Positions 11,638-23,400 of a DNA stretch of 64,000 bases are shown piece by piece. The stretch lies in the NCBI GenBank assembly GCA_973895155.1, contig OZ316895.1:16988001-17052000 (forward strand), written 5' to 3'. The stretch comes from Marsupella aquatica. Lineage: Eukaryota; Marchantiophyta. How positions within the stretch are numbered: position 1 is the first letter of the stretch; every line of letters starts with the position of its first letter. Below the pieces are notes generated by a model, which ran no database searches, was not told the DNA's origin, and saw only the letters and a program-made list of their open reading frames with translations. The translations under genes and the position numbers were made by a program.

Positions 11638-13581
11638 ATGCCGCGAACAAGGGCCCAGGTACTCACAAATCCTTCATCATATCTTCTTTCAAACCTGGTT
11701 AATTAGCTCATGAATAGTAAATCATTCAGAGATTACAGTAATTAAATGAGGTTAGTGTAATTCAATTTAGGTTAGGGTCATTATGAACACTCACATTCTG
11801 TCACCTTTTCAATTTAGGCTGGTAAGAAAAGGCAGGCTATGTGGGAACCGACTCTGCTCCACCGTCGATTGCCACAACCCACATGTGGTGAAGCATCTCA
11901 TGGGGATTCGGATGTGCAAGTCATGGCAGCACCGCCTACCTCTGACTTGTCTCCCATTCTGCCTATGCAAGGGTCCCCTATGCCAACTCTGGTTGTTGCT
12001 GTAGCAGCACCCGACTGTTGTGGGGATGGATTAACCAAGGCCTCCTCGACCATGCCTGGACCTCAACGGAGGGTCACTCTGGACCCACCACCTCCAAATC
12101 AGGATGAGTCATCTCAACCCATGGCTCTATTCTTGTCATACAAGAACCAATCTAACACTATAGCACTGGGGACCCAGCCCACGCAAGTGACTGATCTTTC
12201 CTCACTGCGGTATTTGGAGCCACAATCACAAGTCACATGCGAAGCTAAAGAGGGAGTTCATTTCTCTCGCAACGGCGGTGGCGCTGTGTGCAACATGTTG
12301 CCTTGTAAAAATTTACATTTCAAAAACCGTCGCACATACGGCTGTCAAGTTTTCAAGAAGCATGGTCTGGTCGTTGGAGGGACTCCCCGATCACTATATA
12401 CACCAGACATTCTTCACGCCCCGAGGCAAAAGCGACCTGGACTGCAGTCCTTGCCAAATCACGTTGACGTGAGGGGAAGACTGAGACAAAGGTGGAGCAT
12501 GGCAAAAAGAATCGTCAAGTACGTACAAGTGTCCACAATTGCGTGCAACTTTCTAAACTTCGCAAACTGAATTGTTTTGACTCCAACAAAATGCTTGTGG
12601 TGCAGGGCAATGACTCACACGAAGTTCGTCAAAAAATTTGAAGACAATCGCTCCACAAATCCCCACCAACGGTTCCATGTCAGCTATGTTTATAATGTTC
12701 TTTGAGTTCATAATGCCAAGACTTGGCTTCCAAGTGTGGAACAGTCTTGTCAACGACCATGATTGGGAGTGCTTGCAGGCCTTGCTTTCACATTGCCCAC
12801 ATTCATCAACTGTATGGTCATGGACTACCTCTGCTTTGTCTCATATGGAAGATACTTCTTACGCGCACTTAGACGAGTTCCAACTTGGAAGACTCAGCCA
12901 AACAACTACAGTCATGAGGACTTTCTTTGAGCCAAGGCAGGCCGGATTTGATTGTCATTTGATTGATTATGCCATGATGCAGTCCCGCAAACATATGTGT
13001 GATGATGCACTGAATTGGATGCAAGCCAAGCGTGACAGTCTTCTTTGGGATCAGGAACACGGGTGGGGAATTTTTCAGACTATGGGGGACAAGGACTACA
13101 AGGTGTGGAAAGCAAATCATAAGCCACAGGTCATTCAGAGTTACGTACCCAACATGGTGGCCATGTACAAGAAAGTGCACTCTTGTACCCATGATTTTGC
13201 AATGCAGCAGGTAAGTTTTGCATTGCACACGAGGCTTAGAACATTTGTCACAATGTTAACTACAAGGATTATGCTACTCATATTTTGACTTAGTTTGTGG
13301 CCCACTTATATACTTCAGTCGCTTTGTAATGCAAATTTGCCCAAGTGCAGGTTGAAATGGAGGCTATGTGGACTGACACCTCAGATGAGGAGCGACTTTC
13401 TGAGTCTGATGTTGAGGAGAAGGATAGTCAGCTGTGCCTAGACGAAGATGCCCATGAGTTGTTTGGAAATTTGGGCCGCAGGGAAGTAGTTGCCCCGGCT
13501 CCGTGTACACATGCCCTGGCTCCCTCGGTGGATGGCTCTGAAAATGACTCACATAATATAGACGACACCATCTCACCCTAA
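11638..13581 (+). CDS. Unknown protein with basic N-terminus and acidic C-terminus
   Basis: Exon 1 is tiny (11638-11658, MPRTRAQ), exon 2 is 11818-12518 and exon 3 starts at 12606; the last intron is 13210-13350 and the final exon ends at 13581. The spliced start is basic (AGKKRQAMW), suggesting nuclear import. Exon 2 is Pro/Ser-rich and then basic. The third exon has the aromatic region HDWECLQALLSHCPHSS to KVWKANHKPQVIQSYVPN, which I do not recognise. The last exon is acidic (TDTSDEERLSESDVEEKDS). In exon 3 the frame entered from exon 2 closes soon after 12700, while the long downstream frame opens near 12638, so a small exon was missed or there is an indel. It may be an accessory gene of the adjacent MULE. 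Confidence 0.4.
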
Positions 13582-14218
13582 ACTGTGCCAGTGTTACGTG
13601 GAAGCCATTTTTGTTGTGACATTACAGGGATGCCAATTTTATGTAGCACTGTTCACTTAGGACTGATGGGCAGTTGCGTAGCTACCAGAATAATTGCACT
13701 AAATTGTAGTGAAAAAGGCATTTTTCTGGCGCCATATATGTTGGTGTCATGTAAAGTTCCAAGTGATCAATAAAGTTGTAACAGTCTTGTGTACTTCAGT
13801 CTCGTGTACTTCTTGTCATTTGAACACCTGGCACAAATTCGTTTCAAATTCATCCCGGTGCATCATATACAACACATGTATGATACAAAGCCTTATTTGA
13901 ACCCCACCAAGAAATGTGTGTGAACTGAACTCAAGTCACTGAGAAGCCCATGTGTATAATTTTTAATAATTCCAATTGTCCACAATGATAGATGTCACTA
14001 TTCATCACCGATCGATACTATGTGGTTATCTACATGCACTGTTGAATGAACGTCCATGCTCACTCCGGACGAGAAGGCATGTAAAATATCTGGGAAAGAT
14101 GGCGACATAGCCCACGTCTGGCTATTGCCTATGTGGACATTTCCAAGAATGTCCATGTTGGCCTCCGTTACAAGTGCTTTAAGAATGCCTGATTTACCTG
14201 CTTGCGAGAGAGCGCTGC
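13582..14218. other. Convergent 3' region
   Basis: Gap between the ends of a rightward gene and the leftward MULE. It should contain both polyadenylation regions; ATCAATAAAG near 13770 is a possible signal. No other feature seen. Confidence 0.35.
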
Positions 14219-17200
14219 TTATTGGTAATGCTGGCGCTGCTCGGTTTTTTTTGTCTTCCCTGCCTTTGATGCCGTGGGCTTCTTACATTTACCATTTACC
14301 GGGGTATTGCTGTGATCTGTAATTGCTTCGCACATCTCAACCAGCGCTTCTATTGATTCCATGTCAAATTTTGCTTGGAATGATAGAGCCTTCTCCTTTT
14401 GTTTGACCTGTAGCTTCTCTGGGATGTTGGTCCCACGCACCAAATCTTGCAGGTCCTCCTTACCGTGCGGATGTACATTTTCCTTGTTGTTATTGTCAAT
14501 GTCGAGTTTCCCCTTGCGCTTGCGCCGACCCTTGGCAGCCATCATTTTGTCTACCGAACTGCATTTGGGGACGGTGGTTCTATCTGTACCCTCACGTGGA
14601 GTCAGCTCTTCATGCTTCGACTGTGGGTCTAGCATGGCAACATTTTGTTGTGCCTCTCTTACAAAAAGCGACTCCATCCAATGCTTCAACTCAATCAAGC
14701 CTTGTTTGGCAAGGGTTGGGTGATATGAGATTCACTTGTAACATGCCGATAGCACTACTTGGTAGTCTTCCAAGGGCGGTGAACACATGAATTGCCTGGG
14801 AAGCCTCTTCCTCTGGTGCCTCCCACATATCCTTGCCAACATATGTGAGGGTGATGTTCGCAACCTCAGTCACCAATTTCGGGGCTTCCCCATGGGCTAC
14901 ATTGAAATGTGCGTAAAGCCCACTAGAGAATGATCCCATTTTGGTTCCCAATTGATGGAGAACTTCCATCTTAGTCATCTTCTGTGTGACCAACAATACT
15001 TTGATCTGCACATAATAACATAGCGGAATGTTACGAATAGAATAGAAATGCCTTTCATGCAAAAAACAGTTCGTCATTGCTTCTCAAGAACAGGCAACAG
15101 TGGAATTGTAATAACCTGGTGCTTGCAAGCGTTTCCTTGTAGTGAATAGCCACATGTACACTGACAACTGTCTTTGTCCCAGTCAGTTACGAGGTGTTCC
15201 TTAATTAGTGCCTGGATTGTTTGAGGAGGTGCTACGAACGCATGCACATTGCGCCAGCCCACAGTCAAATGTTTGGACGTAATCATCAGGGATTGCTTTG
15301 GCTCTATTCAGGGACTTATGCACAAGCTGCTCGATTGTTTTGTTCCTTATGTGACCCTGAAATTTTTCGGCAGCAATACACCAATAGTGATTCTCCAGCA
15401 CTCTCAGACGACCAAGTAACCATGGTATGGACCGACCTGTTATGCTGTACCTACCCGCCTTGAGCTCCATCTTCAGGGTGTGGTGCCAACGTTCGATGCC
15501 CCCGTTTGTATTCTGGTTGGCATGATGGTACCCTCTTAACTTGACTGCCCAACTACAAACCTTGGAGTGCCACTCTCGTTTGTAGTATGCCACAAAAATG
15601 GGTTGGGTGTCAACCCACCGATCCATGAAGGCTTCCAACTCTTCTGTCATATTTGTCAAGAGTCACAGATTAGCACTATAGACAAACGTGATATACATTA
15701 TTTATTCCATATGCAGGACCTGCACCACTTTGACAAATAAACAAACTCACCAGTCCCCTCGGAATACATTATTGCTCCCAAATGTGCATTGATCTGGGCT
15801 TTGGCAAATGGGCAGAAGACTTTTGTGATTATGTTTTTAGTCCAGGCTCGTCTGACATGCCATGTGCAAAATGTAATGGGTACTTCCGGAAATACCTGTC
15901 TATACACACGAAAAATAATTCACATAGTATTTGTCAAAGATGCTGCAGACAGTGCAAATATGTTTACAGACCACATTGATTGAAAACATGCATTGTCTAT
16001 ACTTGATAGCTGCTTGTTCCTCATCCGCTACATCAATAATCCAACAGGTAGGAGTCCAAGGAATATTGAGATTCAGTTCTGCTCTCCTAGCATTGACACA
16101 ATCTTTCAAAGCCATCAATATTTGGCTGACTTGCAGGGCTTTATATGTTTGTAGCAGCGCAAATGCTACCGGAATGGCATTTTGGAACTTGTCAAACACA
16201 ACGGCCGTGTAGAATAAGAACTGCAATGAATTACATAGAACTTGGTAAGCAGAGGTCTAGCATTACATACTCATATTTGAATATAATATGTGACCAACAT
16301 TTGGCAAGATTTGTTTGGGCAAAAAGAGGTTGGAGAGTGTGATCCTTACACCAAAGTGATTGGTGCCAAAAGTTGCATCAAATGCCACTGGTCCTCCATG
16401 ACCAAGTTGGGCAAGCTTCTTCTGCTGCCAAGGAGACGACCACATGAGAATGAAAGGCTGGTTTTCCCCTTTCATTTGTGGCTGGTATAACAAGACTTGG
16501 TCATTGTTTTGAAGGACCCACAATTTGATAGCTTGTGCTTCGTCAGAGCAATAATCTGGTTGGCGACGTCGCATAGAATCCCGAACTGTTTGCACATCTC
16601 GTGGAGTGAGCTGCATATCCCTAGACATGATGACATCAGCATCCTCGTCCGGGTGGTCTTTACGCCATCTTGTAAGAATCTCTTCAAACTGTGCATTCAC
16701 AATTGCCCTTGCTGTCAAACCAGCCCTGAGGTAACGTTCTATTTAGGTTCGTAGCTTCAATGAAATTCTTGGGGCAATGTGTGCATTTGCTTCAAAGGCA
16801 GTGGAATCGTGTAGGCCATGGCAAACCAAATTTTGTCTGTCAAAATGATCTTTGCGGATCCATTTGATCAGAAGGGCCCCTGGACGATCCTCATACTTCG
16901 TAGAAGTAAATGAGCATCTGCAACCACGATGGATTGACATTCCTGATTGCATGCACAGAAAAACCCCACTTGTTATACTAAATACTAAAACTCTGGATAA
17001 GGACATCTGTTGACAGAAATCACAAAACAGCCAATTTCCAATTCCAAAAATTGATTGAAGTCACCTGTTAGTGTTTTTTTCTTCAAAAAAACACCCGCCT
17101 CCTTGGATTTCAGTTTCTCAGGGACCTTGGTTGATTTCCAGCCTCGGTAATCCTCTGGACCAAAGCAACAACAATACAAGGTTGTGGTCTTCACCAAAGG

Positions 17201-17751
17201 GCCCATTTTGTACAATCGGTTCTGTACCATGTGTCGAGTTGAGAATTCAGTATGGAAATTGTCTCTCATGTTCTCACCCCATATAAAATCTGTAAGCCTA
17301 CCCTCAGGAATCCAAGCATAATCATTTGTTGATCCAAACCACTCGATATCAGTGTATTCAAATTTTCCAGGAGGAGGGATCTGAATTCTATCGCATCTGG
17401 AGACTGTACAATGGCTTCTGCGTATGGGTGGGCTTTTTGTGGAAGGGAATCCGGCGCAAAATCTCCTTCCTCCTTGAAATTGAGGTCACGCACATGCTGT
17501 GAGATGCCATCGAGCGCATCTGCTACAGGCACCGATGTAGTCACCTGCAATTCATCAACGCCTTTCTCTGCACTGTGTACTTCCAGAAATTCCTTCCTAT
17601 TGTCAAATGCTGACATCCTTTGTTGCAAAAAAGCACCTAACATCGGAAGAGGGCCCCCAGGGTGGGGTGAACTGGGAGCATCGCACATGGCTTGCCAGTA
17701 ATCAAGTTTAGACATGACACCTGCCAAATCCAAATCCGAGTATCGATGCAC
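14219..17751 (-). pseudogene. Mutator-like (MULE) transposase with SWIM zinc finger
   Basis: Reading leftwards from the ATG at 17751, the pieces follow MULE order. An N-terminal region contains DIEWFGS and FIWGEN. The MULE catalytic core comes next: first Asp in AFDATFGTN (about 16377-16379), second Asp in CWIIDVADEE (about 16032-16034), the C-x2-H motif in FCTWHVRRAW (near 15860), and Glu in NTNGGIERWHH (about 15492-15494). A SWIM finger follows (CQCTCGYSLQGNACKH, near 15110-15170), then a long Lys-rich C-terminal tail ending at 14219. Several junctions have plausible GT-AG introns, for example a donor near 17070. Others near 17385, 15285 and 14697 change frame without an obvious intron, so this copy is probably degenerate. 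Terminal inverted repeats were not located. Confidence 0.75.
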
Positions 17752-19668
17752 ATTTGCACGAGGTTACTGCACGTCACACAATCATACACGAACTCAATGT
17801 AAATTGTAGTGAGAAAACAATTCCATTCCTGAGTCTATTGTGCCAGAGAAATGTGCGAGGGCCTTACATTCTGTCGATGCAATGATTTAGGGTCCGCTGT
17901 AGACTACACACGCGCCCTCGCAATCCCGCTATGGTATTCTCATTTGAAACAGTATTCCAAAATTTGAAAGTGTACACCCTATTTTCCATGTACATACATT
18001 GATGGGGTGGATTCGTGATCCTTTGCAAAATGTGTGAAGCGGCCCGCGAGGCAATGCCTTGGCCGGTTCACTGCTAAATTGGCCCAAGACGGGGGGCAGG
18101 GACTTGGCAGGCGCAGCACTAGGGACAGCCAGGTTTAGGGCGCGGGACAGCAGCTGCAAGGCACCAAAGTGCTAAGGGACACACTGCCCGAAAACAAGCG
18201 CAACTGCCCAAACTACTAATCGGATGTAAAGTGTAAACACTGAGCGTAATCCGTCTAGCATCGAGCATTAATGTGCATCGATACTGGGAATCGCGGTGAA
18301 TTCAATTCAGGTGTCCATGGGCGATGTTTATTGCTCGCAGTACTTAAAGCTCCTCAGAAAACAACAAAATGAACTACCTACATTATTATTTGCACTTTTG
18401 TTTTTAAGATAGTTTGATCGTTCTCTAGTACATACAATGTATAGCTCCCAATCTGCTGTCATGTACCGCTGGAGTGTGCCAGGCATAGACTTCATTGCAT
18501 TTGTGGTGGGGAATCCGAGCCACTACTCTCCCTAACTAATCGTTGAGGTGAAAGGGCGATTGGTCTTTATATCTTCCTTTGATGGAGTTTGAATATAGAA
18601 AAATGCCCAAAACTTGCATTATCTTTGGATCACTGATATACCAATTGAGGGTTTTGGGATTTCTTTGCATATCCTAAAGCATTTTGACAAAATCTGGTTG
18701 TGCTAGCAAAGCTCTTGTTCTAGGGTCTGTCTGAATCTTTGCCCACACCTCAGGGCCCTGAAAAATATTGGCAAATGGCAACCCCTGGCCCTTATAGGCG
18801 GTCCTTTGGCTTTGACAGTGGCCGCCTCAGCCCCTTATATTGTCTGCCCTTTGAGCCACTGATCAACTGAGTTGTTCGGTTGCCTGAGCTCCTGTGTTTG
18901 CTGAGTTGTAGTTGGGCAGGACCTGCAAGAGTTGCGATCGAGGAGGAGATAAAGGTAGGGAGAACCATGCATGTTTTCTTGCCTTCATGATCCATCCCAT
19001 TTTTTTGTGGCTTCAAATGAGGCTTACTTAGCCATATTAAGTGACGGACATTTATGTTGTTGTCTCTCTTGCCCGAGTCCCTGTTAGTTGGAGTCATTAC
19101 ATCCCTAGATTTTGTACACCTTGGCCATCCTTTGTTTTTCTTCTTGCTTGTCCTGGATTTTTGCATCTTGGATCTACCTGCATAATGCAATTTGCAATGT
19201 GTCTTTGTAATTTCTGGTCGTTGCTTTGTATGGCACAGTCATTTTGGATTTTGTTTGAACCTGGTATTACCTATGCTGGAGGCGTTATCGGGTCTTAGGT
19301 CCACTCACAATGATTTTAGACCACACCTGAGCTGTTGGATTGTTTTTCATCTTTGTTGGCGTGGGATTCACATACATTATATAACGTTGAATGAATAGAC
19401 TATCATTTATGTCTGGTCATAGTTCAATTTTTATATTTCCTTATACTTTGCTTATTGTGGACTATTGGGCAATAGATTCATTTCCTCTACATGAACATTC
19501 ATCCAATTGGAGGTGAACATGAGGTGAACATTGGAGCTGCAAAGACCTGCAAGGTGAGTTATGACAATGTTTGTGGTTCAAGGTGAGCTTCATTTTTGGT
19601 TTGTTCTTTTGTAGTCCTGAGTTTTCTGTTGTATGTTGTTTAGGGTTGGGTCTGCCTTGGCCTTAAGT
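17752..19668. other. Non-coding stretch with a dispersed repeat
   Basis: No gene recognised. The part from about 19040 resembles DNA inside CACTA-1: CTTGCCCGAGTCCC near 19068 matches CTTGCCTGAGTCCC near 28843, and GACAATGTTTGTGG with following sequence at 19563-19650 matches 28086-28170. It is therefore part of a dispersed repeat family. Confidence 0.4.
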
Positions 19669-19978
19669 AAATATACAATACACCTGGCCTTGCTTGGGTA
19701 CTGTTACACAGGACATTTAGTGTTACTTGAGCCCTTTAGGGGCTGTGGCCACTCGGCTTGTACTTCTGACATGGTGGACTGTATTTACTGGCAGTATTGT
19801 TCTGGTTTGGCGGCTGTTAGGTTTTCTGTTGGCCCCGTGTAGGGGCCTCCCTGTTGTCCTCTTTGAGGTGGTGTTGCTTTGCGTTTTTCTGGTGCTGTGT
19901 GCTTCCCCCCATCCGTGGGTTTTTCGCAGTTTTATTATTAAAGAAAAAAAATTTCCAAGGAAATATACAATACACCTG
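19669..19978 (+). mobile_element. Short LINE-tail-like insertion with 18-bp target-site duplication
   Basis: The 18-mer AAATATACAATACACCTG occurs at 19669-19686 and again at 19961-19978. The 274 bp between them is T- and G-rich on this strand, with GGCCCCGTGTAGGGGCC, and ends in an A-rich tail (TTATTATTAAAGAAAAAAAA) followed by TTTCCAAGG. Long target duplications and an A-rich 3' end are typical of L1-type retrotransposition. The insert is too short for an ORF, so it is a 5'-truncated LINE or a SINE. It interrupts a repeat that has an uninterrupted relative at about 28086-28270. Confidence 0.75.
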
Positions 19979-20396
19979 TTTTCCTTTAGTCTATTGTTTT
20001 TCTTAGTCTTCTTTTGTCATCCCTGTATCTCTCTATATGTGAACTTTGACAATTCTCATCTCCTTGTCGAGCTCCCTGTGTATCATTGCCCATTTGTTTT
20101 TTGTTTTTTTAATGAGAACTCTGACTTATCCCCTATTGATTGAGAGGACAATTTACTCTTGCTTGTTTCCATTGCCTTAGGTCCTGAATTTCCTTTGATC
20201 CTTCCTATCATTGGATGTTGTGTCATTGGCCACGTATTCCTGTTTGTGTTTCCTGCTCATCACTATTTAAATCATCATTGCCCAAGTACTTGAAAATTGG
20301 ACCTGCTTAGAATGCTTGAGGCCATGAACTCCTCAATAGAATAACCCATTAAATCCATACATTTATGTAAAAACTAGAATTCAGCTGTATTGCATA

Positions 20397-20426
20397 CACT
20401 AGAAGAAAACAGGGCCCTTTATGACC
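20397..20426 (+). repeat. CACTA-1 left terminal inverted repeat
   Basis: Thirty bp beginning CACTAG and ending TTTATGACC, paired with 38823-38852. The target duplication ATA lies immediately outside. Confidence 0.9.
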
Positions 20427-20429
20427 AAT

Positions 20430-23400
20430 CACCCAATGACAGAGATGAATAAATGACCAAAAGTTTTAATGACACAAAAAGAATGACGGGGAATGACTAT
20501 CCACAATGACCAATAGACTGAAATGACAAAATGTTAATTTTTTTGTCATTTTGTATAATGTCTATAATGACTGATGCGACCAAAATGACCCAATTTCCCT
20601 AAATGGTCAATTTAGACACATGTCTTAAATGACACAATTAATAACAACAATGATAAATCAGTGTTTAGCAACATTATAGTCACTCTGGACAATGACTGAA
20701 ATGACCAAAAATCTATTTGCATCATTTTGGACAACGGTGATAAATGACAAAAAATGTATTATCGTCATTTTAACCAACGGTGTTAAATGACAAAATTTAG
20801 GGTCAATCTGAAAATGAGAATATATCAGTGTTTACAACAACATATTGTCATTATGGACTTATGCCATAAATGACTAACTCTAGGGTCAATCTTGAAATTA
20901 GGACATATTAGTGTTTACAAGAACATACCGTCATTATGGACTTCTCTCATAAATGACAAAATTTAGGGTCAATCTGAAAATGAGAATATATCAGTGTTTA
21001 CAACAACATATTGTCATTATGGACTTCTGCCATAAATGACTAACTCTAGGGTCAATCTTGAAATTAGGACATATCAGTGTTTACAAGAACATACCGTCAT
21101 TATGGACTTTTCTCATAAATGACTAACTCCATAGTCAATCTTGAAATTAGGATATATCGGTGTTTTCAACAACATACTATCCTTATGGACTTGTCGCATA
21201 AATGACTAAATATAGGGTTAATCTAAAAATCAGGATATATCAATGTTTACAATAACATACAGTCATTATGGACTTATTACATAAATGACTACTTATAGAG
21301 TCATTAAAGAACCCAAGAGATATGAAGATTAAAATACTCAATAGTCATTCCAGACACCTATCATAATTGTAGAGTCATACACCTTTGGAGTGATTTTCCA
21401 GAAGTGTCATCATATATAGATGCGCGCATACTATCGTATCCATGGGGCAAATGAAACCTTTTTGTCTCTCCAAGAAGTAGGGCAATACCAATGGAAGGTT
21501 GTCATGCTTTGTTGTAATTGTGTCATGTTTGTGCCGGTGTTTAGACGGGGAATATTTTAATTTGCAAATAAATGCATGCATACCATCACATCCAAAGGCA
21601 AATAAAAGTTGTTTTTTGGTTCTCCAAGAGGTAGTGCTGCCCCAATGGAATGGGCAGGGGAGTCATGCTTTTAGGGTATGGTGTGGGTGCAGATTAGGGA
21701 AGAGGAATATTCCAACCTTGCAAGGAATCTAAAGCTGGCTCTCTTTGGAGGTACTAGGGCCTTTATTGGGTCATATGTGAGCAATGGCCCGTCATAAATG
21801 CCAATGACTAAAAGTAGGGCCATTAAAATTGTCATATGGAGAGTCATATCAGTCTAATGACTGGATTTGTGGTCATTTGAGGGGTCCCTTATGTAGTCAT
21901 TAAGGAAAAGCACAAATGACCATTTTGGGGCTAGGGGCTTGAGGTGGGCCCTAGAGTGCCATGGGCCCCACATAGAGGTGAGAACCCCTCCACTGCGTGC
22001 GGGACACTATACTCATCATTGTCCAACCACTAGTTGCGACATAAACACTTTGGACACAAGTTTTTGTGTTTCCTTAAGGCATGATGCACCTTTGGGGAAA
22101 TCACTCCCAATTCGTACGACTTTGGAGTGATTTGCCAAAAGTGTTGCCATGCATGCACACCATCACATACAAAGGCAAATAAAAGTTGTTTTTGGGTTCT
22201 CCAAGAGGTGGTGCTGCACCAATGGAATGGGCAGGGGAGTCGTGCTTCTCAGTATGGTGTGGGTGCGGATATAGGGAAGAGGAATATTCCAATCTTGCAA
22301 GGAATCTAAAGCTGGCTTTAGTTGGAGGTACTAGGGCCTTTATTGGGTCATATGTGAGCAATGGCCCGTCATAAATATCAATGACTAAAAGCAGGGTCAT
22401 TAAAACTGTCATATGGAAAGTCATATCAGTCTAATGACTGGATTTGTGGTCATTTGAGGGGTCCCTTATGCAGTCATTAAGGAAAAGCACAAATGACCAG
22501 TTTGGGGCTAGGGGCTGGAGGTGGGCCCTAGAGTGCCATGTGGCCCCACATAGAGGTGAGAACCCCTCCACTGCGTGCGGGACACTATACTCATCATTGT
22601 CCAACCACTAGTTGCGACATAAACACTTTGGACACATGTTTTTGGGTTTCCTTAAGGCACGATGCACCTTTGGGGAAATCACTCCCAAGTCGTACGACTT
22701 TGGAGTGATTTGCCAAAAGTGTTGCCATGCATGCACACCATCACATCCAAAGGCAAATAAAAGTTGTTTTTTGGTTCTCCAAGAGGTGGTGCTGCACCAA
22801 TGGAATGGGCAGGGGAGTCGTGCTTCCCTGTATGGTGTGGGTGCGGGTTTAGGGAAGAGGAATATTCCAACCTTGCAAGGAATCTAAAGCGGGCTCTCTT
22901 TGGAGGTACCAGGGCCTTTATTGGGTCATATGTGAGCAATGGACCGTCATAAATATCAATGACTAAAAGCAGGGTCATTAAAACTGTCATATGGAAAGTC
23001 ATATCAGTCTAATGACTGGATTTGTGGTCATTTGAGGGGTCCCTTATGCAGTCATTAAGGAAAAGCACAAATGACCAGTTTGGGGCTAGGGGCTGGAGGT
23101 GGGCCCTAGAGTGCCATGTGACCCCACATAGAGGTGAGAACCCCTCCACTGCGTGCGGGACACTATACTCATCATTGTCCAACCACTAGTTGCGACATAA
23201 ACACCTTGGACACATGTTTTTGCGTTTACTTAAGGCATGATGCACCTTTGGGGAAATCACTCCCAAGTCGTATGACTTTGGAGTGATTTGCCAAAAGTGT
23301 CACCATGGATGCATACCACTGTTCCAAACGCAAATGAAGCCCTTTTTTGTCTCTCCAAGAGGTAGCGCAACACCAATGGAATGGGTGTGGCAGTGGTGCT

